Positions 55,551 to 63,999 of a stretch of 64,000 nucleotides of DNA are shown piece after piece. The stretch covers positions 1,754,446 through 1,818,445 of the forward strand of contig SJPJ01000001.1 in NCBI GenBank assembly GCA_007859835.1, written 5' to 3'. The stretch is from Novipirellula herctigrandis. Lineage in GTDB: Bacteria; Planctomycetota; Planctomycetia; Pirellulales; Pirellulaceae. Under the pieces are notes generated by a model. The model was given only the letters and a program-made list of their open reading frames with translations, was not told where the DNA came from and did no database searches. Made by a program: the position numbers and the translations under genes. Numbering within the stretch: position 1 is the stretch's first letter; the number at the start of each line of letters is the position of its first letter.

Positions 55551-55967
55551 ATGTCCACTCGCCGCCGCGCCCGCGAGATCGTCTTGCAATTGCTTTACGA
55601 AGCGGACATCAATGATCCTCGCGACGTTGACGAAGCAATGAAGTTTATCCGATCGCGGCTGCAGGGCCGCAAAGCGCTGACGGTGTTTGCCCACAAACTG
55701 CTAATCGGAACCCTGGAAAACCGCGAAGCCATTGACCAGCAACTTTCGAAGCTTGCGACCAATTGGACCCTGCCACGTATGGCCGTGACGGACCGAAATG
55801 TCCTTCGGCTCGGTGCCTACGAGATTCTGTTTGGCGATACCCCCGGTCGTGTCGCGGTAAACGAAGCGATCGTGTTAGCGAAACGGTACGGAGACAAAAA
55901 TAGTCCTCGGTTCGTCAACGGCGTATTGGATCGTCTCTATAAAGACCGCGAACAGAAATCCCGTTAA
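55551..55967 (+). CDS. nusB: Transcription antitermination factor NusB
   Basis: A 138-residue RNA-binding helical protein that with NusE binds boxA in rRNA leaders. Seen: [20 protein letters not shown] at the start, then [40 protein letters not shown] and [20 protein letters not shown] with [11 protein letters not shown] at the end. All NusB landmarks are present. It follows ribH by 106 bases; ribH-nusB order is common in bacteria. Confidence 0.96.
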   Translation: MSTRRRAREIVLQLLYEADINDPRDVDEAMKFIRSRLQGRKALTVFAHKLLIGTLENREAIDQQLSKLATNWTLPRMAVTDRNVLRLGAYEILFGDTPGRVAVNEAIVLAKRYGDKNSPRFVNGVLDRLYKDREQKSR

Positions 55968-56086
55968 CGCTTTAGCATAAGCTGGATTTCGATCGATAGG
56001 TTTCTTCCCTCGGTATCGCGAGAAGCGAGACCTTTGCACCCAAGAGCCTCAGCTCCACTCTGTTGTTGTTCGGCTTCAACCGGGTG

Positions 56087-56869
56087 CTAGAAATCAACTA
56101 CCAATTCGTCTTCCGCTAAGACGACATCGGCATCACATTTTCGCTTGATGACGTCAATATCAATTGGATCCTGAGCAGTTTCAATCGGATTGATATGAGT
56201 CACCAGCAATTTCTTGGGCTGAACCTGCTCTGCAATCTCTGCAACGCGGCTCGTCCAACTGTGACCCGTCTGCTCCGCCCATTTAGCATGAGAATCACGA
56301 AAGTAGCATTCGTGCAACAACAAGTCGCACCGAAGCGCCCAAATTCGGGCTGCTTCACTGATATCACCCGTAGTATCCGTAGCGTAGACCAACTTCTTAG
56401 CTTCTTGACTGGGGGATCGCTTCCACGCCAGCGAAAATCCAACCGATCCCCCCGGATGATCCTGTTTCCGCCACGAAACCGTCGCGCCAGCCAATTCGAT
56501 CGTTGGCTTGTCATCGATTGCAATCCAATCGGCATCAATTTTCGCTGGAAAGATCAGGTCGCTAAACAGGTGAGTTCGGATCGCATCAAGTTTCGCTTGT
56601 TCGCCCCAAATACGTAGCCGCTCAACGGGACGCTGATAGAGAATATCCAAAAGGAAGGTTAGCCCAACGGTATGATCGAGATGGGCATGGCTAATCAAAA
56701 TGTCAAGTGATTCGGTTTGGATCAGAGGCGGTAAGCGAAAAATCCCCGAACCAGCATCGAGCAAGATGCCGCTCTCCGGCAAGAAGTAGCACGACGTATG
56801 CCGCCGCGCGTTGGGGTGATAACCGACCGTCCCAAGACAATGAAGTCGCACCGTAGTCGGTCTCCACAA
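56087..56869 (-). CDS. Metallo-beta-lactamase-fold hydrolase (RNase Z-like)
   Basis: A 260-residue MBL-fold protein. The metal-binding motif is ILISHAHLDHTVGL near residues 57-70 (HxHxDH), followed by YATDTTGDISEA (aspartate ligand) near 170 and LLHECYFRDSHAKWAEQTGH with KKLLVTHINPIE near 232 (final histidine). The arrangement resembles ribonuclease Z/ElaC-type or related phosphodiesterases, but the flexible exosite arm of true RNase Z is not evident. With tRNA-Leu adjacent a tRNA 3'-processing role is tempting but unproven. Transcribed from the other strand, away from the tRNA. Confidence 0.85.
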   Translation of the reverse strand: MWRPTTVRLHCLGTVGYHPNARRHTSCYFLPESGILLDAGSGIFRLPPLIQTESLDILISHAHLDHTVGLTFLLDILYQRPVERLRIWGEQAKLDAIRTHLFSDLIFPAKIDADWIAIDDKPTIELAGATVSWRKQDHPGGSVGFSLAWKRSPSQEAKKLVYATDTTGDISEAARIWALRCDLLLHECYFRDSHAKWAEQTGHSWTSRVAEIAEQVQPKKLLVTHINPIETAQDPIDIDVIKRKCDADVVLAEDELVVDF

Positions 56870-57027
56870 AAAGCCAATATCGTCCGATTCGTAGTATCCA
56901 CTATGAATCCATTGTAACCGCTCAAGCCGCCAATCCCAACTCGTCCAACGGTCCTAGCGTCGATTTGCCAAAGCCACTTGCCAGCCGGCGGGCAATTGGA
57001 TATTGTTTTCCCCACAAGCCAACCGAC

Positions 57028-57111
57028 GCGGATGTGGCGGAATTGGCAGACGCGCTAGATTCAGGTTCTAGTGGCCGCAAGGTCGTGGAGGTTCAAGTCC
57101 TCTCATCCGCA
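57028..57111 (+). tRNA. tRNA-Leu (anticodon CAG)
   Basis: An 84-base class II tRNA. The acceptor arms GCGGATG (57028-57034) and CATCCGC (57104-57110) pair fully, with discriminator A at 57111. The anticodon stem CTAGA/TCTAG encloses TTCAGGT, giving CAG. A long variable arm (GGCCGCAAGGTC) and T arm with GTTCAAGTC follow. The 3' CCA is not encoded, so it must be added after transcription. Confidence 0.96.
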
Positions 57112-57248
57112 CTTGGTAAAACACGGGGTTTTTGCTCAAAAGGCATCAACCCTTTTTTCGTGGCTTCACGGACAAGTGAAGTCACAAGTGAAGCCATTGC
57201 TTCCTAGGCCGCTAAGCCAATACGACAACCTTCCCCCTTTGCTGCGAC

Positions 57249-60200
57249 TTACGCGAATTGGTCAACCAGCACGCCACTTAAAGATCGGCCTCGAACCGGA
57301 CTTTCACCCAAAAGCGACTTCAAATTGCTGATCGCGTTGACCACAGCCGCCAATGTGTCAAACGAGCTCGCATTCGAGCCCGAATATTTACCGCCCGATG
57401 CAAGCTCAAACAAACCCTCAACAGCCTGTTCGGTTACTTGCTGCATTTGCCCGGTCAATGCCGGCTCGGCATTCGTCGCAGGTGACAATTCGATGCCACC
57501 TCCAGCACGGACAGTGAACGAATCCAATTGGCCCGAGAATCCTTCCGCAAGTGTCAACGCCAACCGTACACCATTCTGTTCGACGATGTAGCGGGCATCG
57601 TGTTGTTCAGCACGTTGACCGTTGATCTCCACGATCCGAGCCGAGCCCAACGCATGATAGCTGCGACCTGAATACGAACGGCGCACCGTCGATGAGGCTG
57701 CCGAGAGGGCCAATGGGTCAAACGTACCCAAAAAGTCCTCAACGAAGTTGATTGTTATCACATTACCGTCTACATCCACTTCGAACGCGTCGTTTGCCGA
57801 CATGTAGGTGGCCCCATTGATCGTAGCGGTTCCGTCACTTCCGGTCGCCATTCCATTGCCATCGCCACCATGGATGTCAAAGTCCGAAGGTGTCGAGCGC
57901 AGCGTGATCGTATCTAAGTCACCGCTGAACGCCAACGCCAACTCAAATTCAACTTCCGCTTCATCGATCGTGAAATGGAAGTCGTTGCCACTGGCGACGA
58001 AATTTTGGCCATTGATGGTAGCCTCGGCGTCGACACCATAGGCTGTCCCTGAACCGTCAACTCCCAAGAGCGTGAAGTCGCCTTCGCGGGACGTAAGCGC
58101 GATAGGGTCGAGAGCGCCTGTGAACCCAGCGTCCAATTCAATGGAGTAGCTACCCAAGCCGTTGCTGAAATCAAAGTGAATTCCGTCAGCGGTAATGTTC
58201 TCGCCGTTGATTTGAAGTTCCGCGTCAACGCCGGCCGCGTTGCCCTCACCGTCGCCGCCGCTGGTGTCGAACTTTCCGGATTCCAAAACAACTTGAACCA
58301 CGCCCACCGAGCCATAATTGGCGCTTGAAAGCGTCAAAAAATCGTCCACAACCGTTGCCGTCACACCCGTCGTCGAGCTAACTTCGTTAATCGAATCACG
58401 AACGGAATCGAGCGTTTGGTGTTTGAGGATGCTAATACTGGAGCTGCCGAGTTCACCGGAGAGTGTTATCACCGCGTCGTCTTTGGCCTCGCCCTGGTCC
58501 CCCTCGTAGACCAGCTCGCCTCGCTCTGCTGCAACCGTCACGTCCCCTCGAAAGATGTCGAAAGGCTGAGAGTTCATGGAATCAACATTGAAGGCCACTA
58601 CCTGCGTGGGATTAACGCCGCTGACATCTTGATCGCTGGTCCGGATCGTGATTGGATCAACAGCACCTGTAAACCCAGCGGCAAGTTCAAACGAGTAGAC
58701 TCCCGCACCGTCATTGAGGATCACTTGGTTTCCGTCGGTGTTGACAGCATGTCCATTGATTTGAAGGTCCGCGTCGGTCCCAGCCGCGTCGCCCTCTCCA
58801 TCACCACCTTCGGTGTCGAACTTTCCGGACTCAACGACGACTTGAACCGTTCCAGCGGAACCATAGTTGACGCTTTTAAGCGTCAGGTAATCGTCGAACA
58901 CGGACGCTGTCACTCCGGTTACGGAGCTCTCTGAGTTGATAGAATCACGAACGGAATCGAGCGTTTGATGGTCGGTGATCGTGATGGTGGTGCTGCCCAA
59001 TTCGCCGGTGAGCGTCAACACCGCGTCGTCTTTGGCCTCGCCATTTCCTCCATGGTACGTTAGTTCGCCCCGTGTTGCGGCGGCTGCCACTTCGCCTTGC
59101 AAAGTGTGGAACGGTTGTGGGTTCAACGAAACCGGATCGAAGGATAGCAATTGTGAGGGATTAACACCGCTAACATTACCATCGCTGGCCCGAATGGTGA
59201 CCGAATCAAACGCTCCGGCAAATCCATCTGCAATTTCAAATACATAGGCACCGACCCCATCGCTGTAAGCCACCTGGTTCCCGTTTCCCGTGACCGAGTT
59301 GCCATTGATGACAAGTTGCGCGTCCATGCCGATCGCATTGCGATTATCAACATCGCCCTTCGTATCAAACTTGCCACTGACGACGTCAACTTGGACCGTA
59401 CCCGATGTGCCGTAGTTCTGGCTTTCGAGGAACATATCGTCACCGGACACCGTTGCCGTAACCCCCGTGTTAACCGTATTAGCGTTAATCAAATCGCGAA
59501 GCGTTTCCAGCGGCTGATCCTTGATAACGACGATTTCGGCACTGCCGTGTTCCCCTGTAATCGTGATCGTAGCGTTATCCTTGGCTTCGCCGTTGTCACC
59601 CTCGTACGTTAGCACCGCGCGGGTGGCTGCCGACGTGACTGCACCATTGAGCGTGCTAGTGGGGTCCGCCTGAATGGAGAGAATATTGAACGATCCCAAC
59701 TGGGTCGTGTCGATCTCTCCAGCATCTACAACACGATTAACTTGATTCAGTGTTACCTGAATACTCTGGTCTGATCCAACATCCTGGCTACTGAAGACCA
59801 AGTTATCACCGTCGACGGATGCGATCACGCCCGTAACCGATGATTCACCATTCACGCGGTCACGAACCGTGTCAAGAGATTCGCCTTCGGAAATCGCGAC
59901 TTCTGTGCTACCGAGATCGCCGGCCAGCGTGAACGTTGCCGAGTTGGTAACGACGCTACCGGGCCCCCCCCGATACACCACCTGAGCCGTCTCCGCAGCG
60001 GCGGTCACCGTTCCGTCAAGTGTAACAATGGAATTGTCTGCTATGCTATGCAAATCAAACGTGTCAATCTGTGAAGCGTTTACGCCTTCGACCGACTTAT
60101 TGTAGGCACGAATGATATTGGAGACTTGGACTTGTGCGGATTGCCCAACATCCTGCGAGCGTAAAAACAACTGATTGTCGATAACTTCCGCGATCGCGTC

Positions 60201-61202
60201 TGTCGAAGACGATACGTCATTAATCCGGGTTGCAAGCTGGGCGAGCGTTTCGCCCTCGATCGCCGCTACGTTTACGGTCCCCAGACCTCCCGTGATATCA
60301 AAGGTGGCTGAACCGGTCACCAAACCATTTGCATCACCGTTATAAGTAAGGGTTGCTGATGTTGCGAGCGAATCGCGACTACCTATCAGCGTCGCCGATT
60401 GACCGGGTGACAGATTGCTGATGTCGACATCGGATATCTGAGTGACGTTTTGACTGCTGACACTAGAGCCTTGAACTCCGTTCTTAATTTGCTTGGGTCG
60501 AATGTCGACCGATAACGATGAGACTTGATTGCGTCCACCCGATTGCAGTCTTAACTCATTATCGCTTTCGCTTGCGCGCACTCCAAAGTCATTCAAATTG
60601 ATTTTGCGAATCAATCCGGCCAAGGACGAGCCCTGTCGGACGTTGATGGTCCTGCGACCACCGCCGACGTTAAGATTGAGTGACCCACCATCACGAAGCA
60701 AACGATGCGTTTCGTCGCTAACGATGCTAGCCGATCGTTCGCGCTGAACGACGCCACCTGAGAAAAAGGCGGCTCCCCCAGGCGGAAGAGACAACACTTC
60801 GACGTCCGTGATTTGGTCGGCGTTGAGCCCCTCGAAGACGGCATTGTCGGCTCCGCCCAAAACCAATTGGGAACCAAGCAACGCGCTGATCTTGGTTAAC
60901 GCTTCGTCGACGTTAGCCTGAGAGTCGTTCTCACCAGACTTCACGGATTCAAACACCCAATCTTTGATCTGTGAAACTAACGAAGTGATACGCTTCAAAG
61001 AACGATCACCAGAGCGATCCGTCGAAGCCGCCGTCACGCTATCGGGCGCACGGATATTGAAGGTAATATTTTCGATGAGTAACGGACGTCGGCCCACACC
61101 CAACGATGTAAGATTAGAGTTGATTGACAAAGGGAGCCCTGACTCGACGGAGCGATTCGACGCTCCGCTGCCCAAAAAGGAACCCCCCGGCTCCGCGGAC
61201 AT
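57249..61202 (-). CDS. Large repeat protein with flagellin-hook IN-like motifs
   Basis: A 1317-residue protein without a signal peptide or membrane segment. An N-terminal region with helical stretch (residues 50-110) precedes at least five repeats of about 110-190 residues. Each repeat has beta-rich text such as ATFTLAGDLGSTEVAISEGE, then TLDSVRDSINSESSVTGVTA and a strand with LTLKSVNYGSAGTVQV. This pattern matches flagellin hook IN motifs, which decorate flagellins and hook-associated proteins. Later repeats carry an extra Gly/Asp-rich block (GGDGEGDAAGTDADLQINGH). The C-terminus is a helix ending in RSLSGVLVDQFA. It may be a flagellar filament or surface protein exported by a type III route; the flagellar link is an inference. 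Reading-frame start is the first ATG, at 61202. Confidence 0.75.
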   Translation of the reverse strand: MSAEPGGSFLGSGASNRSVESGLPLSINSNLTSLGVGRRPLLIENITFNIRAPDSVTAASTDRSGDRSLKRITSLVSQIKDWVFESVKSGENDSQANVDEALTKISALLGSQLVLGGADNAVFEGLNADQITDVEVLSLPPGGAAFFSGGVVQRERSASIVSDETHRLLRDGGSLNLNVGGGRRTINVRQGSSLAGLIRKINLNDFGVRASESDNELRLQSGGRNQVSSLSVDIRPKQIKNGVQGSSVSSQNVTQISDVDISNLSPGQSATLIGSRDSLATSATLTYNGDANGLVTGSATFDITGGLGTVNVAAIEGETLAQLATRINDVSSSTDAIAEVIDNQLFLRSQDVGQSAQVQVSNIIRAYNKSVEGVNASQIDTFDLHSIADNSIVTLDGTVTAAAETAQVVYRGGPGSVVTNSATFTLAGDLGSTEVAISEGESLDTVRDRVNGESSVTGVIASVDGDNLVFSSQDVGSDQSIQVTLNQVNRVVDAGEIDTTQLGSFNILSIQADPTSTLNGAVTSAATRAVLTYEGDNGEAKDNATITITGEHGSAEIVVIKDQPLETLRDLINANTVNTGVTATVSGDDMFLESQNYGTSGTVQVDVVSGKFDTKGDVDNRNAIGMDAQLVINGNSVTGNGNQVAYSDGVGAYVFEIADGFAGAFDSVTIRASDGNVSGVNPSQLLSFDPVSLNPQPFHTLQGEVAAAATRGELTYHGGNGEAKDDAVLTLTGELGSTTITITDHQTLDSVRDSINSESSVTGVTASVFDDYLTLKSVNYGSAGTVQVVVESGKFDTEGGDGEGDAAGTDADLQINGHAVNTDGNQVILNDGAGVYSFELAAGFTGAVDPITIRTSDQDVSGVNPTQVVAFNVDSMNSQPFDIFRGDVTVAAERGELVYEGDQGEAKDDAVITLSGELGSSSISILKHQTLDSVRDSINEVSSTTGVTATVVDDFLTLSSANYGSVGVVQVVLESGKFDTSGGDGEGNAAGVDAELQINGENITADGIHFDFSNGLGSYSIELDAGFTGALDPIALTSREGDFTLLGVDGSGTAYGVDAEATINGQNFVASGNDFHFTIDEAEVEFELALAFSGDLDTITLRSTPSDFDIHGGDGNGMATGSDGTATINGATYMSANDAFEVDVDGNVITINFVEDFLGTFDPLALSAASSTVRRSYSGRSYHALGSARIVEINGQRAEQHDARYIVEQNGVRLALTLAEGFSGQLDSFTVRAGGGIELSPATNAEPALTGQMQQVTEQAVEGLFELASGGKYSGSNASSFDTLAAVVNAISNLKSLLGESPVRGRSLSGVLVDQFA

Positions 61203-61512
61203 TCGAATGAAGGTCCAGCACTGAAACCTAGTTTGGACTCGAGACTATTGCCGAAGAGTTCCGCAACGGTTTCCACAAGCTCTTAAGAGTGAATCCGACA
61301 AACCGCCCAATACGTACAACCGGAACGGTTTTCAGCAGATTGCGGTCAACGAAAAGGCAAGAGAGTGAGACCTTGTCCGAGAGACCTAATTCACCGCGTC
61401 ATTTCCCGTGCTTCGAGAGGCCGTGCTGCCAGCGGGCGGGAACCGCCGAAAATGCGGGAAGAGACCATCATTTACGAAGATAAAACGAATAGAGAAACAA
61501 ATGGGTCAAACC
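61203..61512. other. Region between the repeat protein and the insertion sequence
   Basis: 310 bases without a supportable gene. The promoter of the minus-strand repeat protein should lie here but I see no sigma-28-type or sigma-70-type pair. The last 21 bases are the outer part of the 85-bp repeat described below. Confidence 0.45.
61492..61512. repeat. Left part of the interrupted 85-bp repeat copy, ending in the 9-bp target site
   Basis: These 21 bases match 63173-63193 exactly. The last nine, GGTCAAACC at 61504-61512, are repeated after the insertion sequence at 63100-63108 as its target duplication. The rest of this copy continues at 63109. Confidence 0.9.
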
Positions 61513-63099
61513 CAATACTGTTCGGCACAGAATTTGCGCACTGTATTTTTGTTGGTTTTGGCACGCGACTTGCGCCAAGTCAACCCAATGCGGATGGTCC
61601 GCCATGTTGACACCCCAAGGCCAAAGCTGTGGCAAAAAAGAAACTGCCGAAATGTCGAAAACCTGCTGGCTTCAGCGAGGCAGAACTCGCCCCCGGCGTC
61701 ACGGCAAAAAGACCTAATGTCGAGTCAAGGATCGATGCCAAAGACATCACTGGCCTGAAGTTCTTCAAACGCATTCGGCCACTACTGGAGTCGCTTCATA
61801 GCGTAGGTGCTCAAAGAGACAAGGCCGGTAGTCGTGATCTACACATGGACCAGTACGGCGTTTTGGTGCTGATGTGGCTGTTCAATCCGATTCTGTCCTC
61901 GCTGCGGGGACTGCAGCAAGCGAGTGAACTGGAAACTGTACAAAAAAAGTTCGGTGTTGGACGTGCTTCGCTCTCAGAGTCCGTTACCATTTTCGATCCT
62001 GAGCCGCTGAAAGAGATTGCAGCCAGTTTGGCTACACAAATCCCATCCGCAGATCCTTCACGGTTCGATGGGATCAAAGACCAATTAACCGCTGTTGATG
62101 GTAGCGTTTTCAAAACGGCTGTACGAGTGGCTTCGCTGTCTTGGATTCCGTCCACGGGGCGTGCAGCCGGACGCACCACAACGACAGCGGTTGACGGCTA
62201 CCGAATGCACACGCACTTTGAAATTCTCCGTGGTGTGCCAGAGCGAGTCGATGCGACACCCGCTAAACCTAAAGGCAAAGATGACGAGAAAATTGCCTTG
62301 GCTTCCGTATTGCAACCCGATCGATGTTATGTCACTGATCGAGGCTATGCGAAGTTCGAACTGTTCAATGCGATCCATGCCGCCGACAGCAGTTACATTT
62401 GCCGACTACGCGACAACAGCACGCCAAAACGACTCAAAGAACGCCCTCTCACTGATGCGGATCGGGCCGCGGGCGTTCGGCTTGATTGCGAAGTAATACT
62501 CGGGGCGCACACATCCAATCGCAAGACCATCGCCACCGATCATCCCGTCCGTTACATCGAGATCGAAGTGCCCTCACACGTTCGCACTGGCAAAGGCGGA
62601 GCCAATAGTGACGGAATTCTTCGTGTGGCAACCAGCCTGATGGATGTTCCCGCTGAGCTGATTGCAGAAGCATATCGCCTCAGGTGGCTAATCGAACTAT
62701 TTTTCAGAATGATCAAACAGCTGCTTGGCTGCCGCCATCTCCTTAGCACGAAGCCCAACGGAGTTGAGATTCAGATGTACCTCGCGATCATCGCGTGCTT
62801 TCTGATTCTGATTTACACCGGCGGTCAGCCGAACAAAAGAACTTACGAGATGATTTGCTTCTACTTGCTCGGCTGGGCGTCACTGCAAGAGCTTGAGGCC
62901 CACATCAAAAAGCTAAAGTCGAAGAACCATTAGGGACACTGCGCTCCGACCGAACAGAAAGTCTCGGCGGGGTTGCTTGCTGCGCGATAGGAACCAACGG
63001 CTGCCAATGAGGTTACCTCGCTCACGTCCATCAATTAGCACTGCCTCCATCACTCCGGCTAGAAATCAGCAAGGGCAAACGGAGTGCCGAACAGTATTG
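61513..63099 (+). mobile_element. IS4-type insertion sequence, 1587 bp
   Basis: The ends are inverted: CAATACTGTTCGGCAC at 61513-61528 and its complement GTGCCGAACAGTATTG at 63084-63099. GGTCAAACC lies directly outside both ends as a 9-bp target duplication. Inside is one DDE transposase gene on the plus strand. Both ends and the gene look intact, so the element may be active or recently inserted. Confidence 0.9.
61629..62933 (+). CDS. IS4-family DDE transposase
   Basis: A 434-residue transposase, complete, with GTG as the likely start (no in-frame ATG is near). The catalytic triad fits: Asp157 in AVDGSVFKT, Asp237 in VTDRGYAKF, and Glu356 within YRLRWLIELFFRMIK, which matches the IS4 signature Y-(2)-R-(3)-E-(6)-K exactly. 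A helical N-terminal DNA-binding part (residues 30-120) precedes the catalytic core, and the chain ends in a basic lysine-rich tail. It sits between 16-bp inverted ends and is the only gene of the element. Confidence 0.93.
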   Translation: MAKKKLPKCRKPAGFSEAELAPGVTAKRPNVESRIDAKDITGLKFFKRIRPLLESLHSVGAQRDKAGSRDLHMDQYGVLVLMWLFNPILSSLRGLQQASELETVQKKFGVGRASLSESVTIFDPEPLKEIAASLATQIPSADPSRFDGIKDQLTAVDGSVFKTAVRVASLSWIPSTGRAAGRTTTTAVDGYRMHTHFEILRGVPERVDATPAKPKGKDDEKIALASVLQPDRCYVTDRGYAKFELFNAIHAADSSYICRLRDNSTPKRLKERPLTDADRAAGVRLDCEVILGAHTSNRKTIATDHPVRYIEIEVPSHVRTGKGGANSDGILRVATSLMDVPAELIAEAYRLRWLIELFFRMIKQLLGCRHLLSTKPNGVEIQMYLAIIACFLILIYTGGQPNKRTYEMICFYLLGWASLQELEAHIKKLKSKNH

Positions 63100-63108
63100 G
63101 GTCAAACC

Positions 63109-63257
63109 TCTTTGTTTTGATCGTCGGTTGGTAAAGGTCGCACTCTTGGTCTCCCGCGTGGTCGCATTGTTGGAGAAACAAATGGGTCAAACCTCTTTGT
63201 TTTGATCGTCGGTTGGTAAAGGTCGCACTCTTGGTCTCCCGCGTGGTCGCATTGTTG
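63109..63257. repeat. Tandem 85-bp repeat: rest of the split copy plus one intact copy
   Basis: Bases 63109-63172 complete the copy that begins at 61492-61512; together they make 85 bases. Bases 63173-63257 are a second, identical 85-base copy. The intact copy holds the last 21 codons or so of the RAYT gene and its terminal inverted repeat; the split copy is a duplicate of these. Confidence 0.9.
63176..63202. repeat. Left terminal inverted repeat of the RAYT unit (27 bp)
   Basis: Perfect reverse complement of 63920-63946. The sequence begins AAACAAATGGGTC and ends CCTCTTTGTTT. Arms of AAACAAA.G and C.TTTGTTT type make each copy itself a near-palindrome. It overlaps the last codons of the RAYT gene. 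Confidence 0.9.
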
Positions 63258-63891
63258 ACTCGAGGTGCAATCGTCGTGCGATGGATTCGATCCAGCCTTC
63301 ATCGCCCAATGGTGCTCCGCGCTGGGCGCAGTTGCGGATAGCCTTGAGTTCACTATCAGTAAGAGGGGCATTGACTCGATCGATCCAATTGGGGAGACGT
63401 GCTATCGGCCAGGGCGATAGCAACTTCGGTTCAGGCTCAGGGGATTGCAGCCATCGCCAAAGCGAACCCCACCGCCAATCCTCGGCCCGCGACACCATCT
63501 CGGCACGCAGAGCATTGCGTTCGACGTACCGGCAACCCACAAAAAAGTGTTCGTCATCCTGAATGGGAAAACTCTTAAAACGCCCCTGATAGAGATGACC
63601 TTTCCCTGTCATGTGGTAGTGGGCATTGTATCGCATCGTGTGCGTACCGCAGACCCACTTACAAAATCGCCCCATTTCTCCATCGACAAGCGGACGCAAC
63701 ATCAAATGCCAGTGGGTTGTCATGATTTGGTAAGCGTATAGTTCAACCTTGTAAAGCTGCAACGCTTCGTGAAGGACTTTCTCGAAAGCAACGAAATCGC
63801 CCTCCTTGCGAAAAATCTTCGCACCTAAGTTAGCTCGGTTCAGGGCGTGATATAGCCCTCCCGCTCCGTCGGCTCGTGGTGATCGGGGCAT
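63187..63891 (-). CDS. REP-associated tyrosine transposase (RAYT, TnpA_REP/Y1 family)
   Basis: A 234-residue HUH endonuclease-like transposase. The N-terminus GLYHALNRANLGAKIFRKEG is followed by the metal-binding THWHLMLRP near residues 59-67 (His-x-His) and the tyrosine motif YVERNALRAEMV near 123, with NAHYHMTGKGHLYQGRFKSF between. A DWRWGSLWRWLQ segment and a C-terminal basic tail follow. RAYTs act on REP palindromes. The stop codon lies in the terminal inverted repeat, so the final residues are encoded by it. It looks intact and has a start at 63891. Confidence 0.9.
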   Translation of the reverse strand: MPRSPRADGAGGLYHALNRANLGAKIFRKEGDFVAFEKVLHEALQLYKVELYAYQIMTTHWHLMLRPLVDGEMGRFCKWVCGTHTMRYNAHYHMTGKGHLYQGRFKSFPIQDDEHFFVGCRYVERNALRAEMVSRAEDWRWGSLWRWLQSPEPEPKLLSPWPIARLPNWIDRVNAPLTDSELKAIRNCAQRGAPLGDEGWIESIARRLHLESTMRPRGRPRVRPLPTDDQNKEV

Positions 63892-63919
63892 TCCAACAGT
63901 CTATCACTGTCGGAGCATG

Positions 63920-63946
63920 AAACAAAGAGGTTTGACCCATTTGTTT
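63920..63946. repeat. Right terminal inverted repeat of the RAYT unit (27 bp)
   Basis: Exact inverse of 63176-63202, located 29 bases upstream of the RAYT start codon. Together the two copies bound a unit of 771 bases that contains only the transposase gene. Confidence 0.9.
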
Positions 63947-63947
63947 T

Positions 63948-63999
63948 CTTCTCCCCTTTTCTTCTCCCCTTTTCTTCTCCCCTTTTCTTCTCCCCTTTT
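63948..63999. repeat. Four perfect 13-bp pyrimidine repeats, open at the window edge
   Basis: The unit CTTCTCCCCTTTT is repeated four times from 63948, directly after the RAYT inverted repeat, and a fifth copy may begin at base 64000. One strand is purely pyrimidine, a composition known to allow triplex DNA. The array may extend beyond the window. Confidence 0.9.

Noticed and set aside
56087..57111. RNase Z and tRNA as one functional unit
   Set aside because: They are transcribed in opposite directions, and the hydrolase lacks an evident RNase Z exosite; adjacency alone does not support it.
61408..61758. 116-codon ORF across the left end of the insertion sequence
   Set aside because: It spans the IS border and overlaps the transposase start in another frame, so it is formed by the junction and not a gene.
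63102..63371. 89-codon minus-strand ORF near the RAYT gene
   Set aside because: It reads through the duplicated 85-bp copies, so its repeated tail only reflects the tandem duplication.
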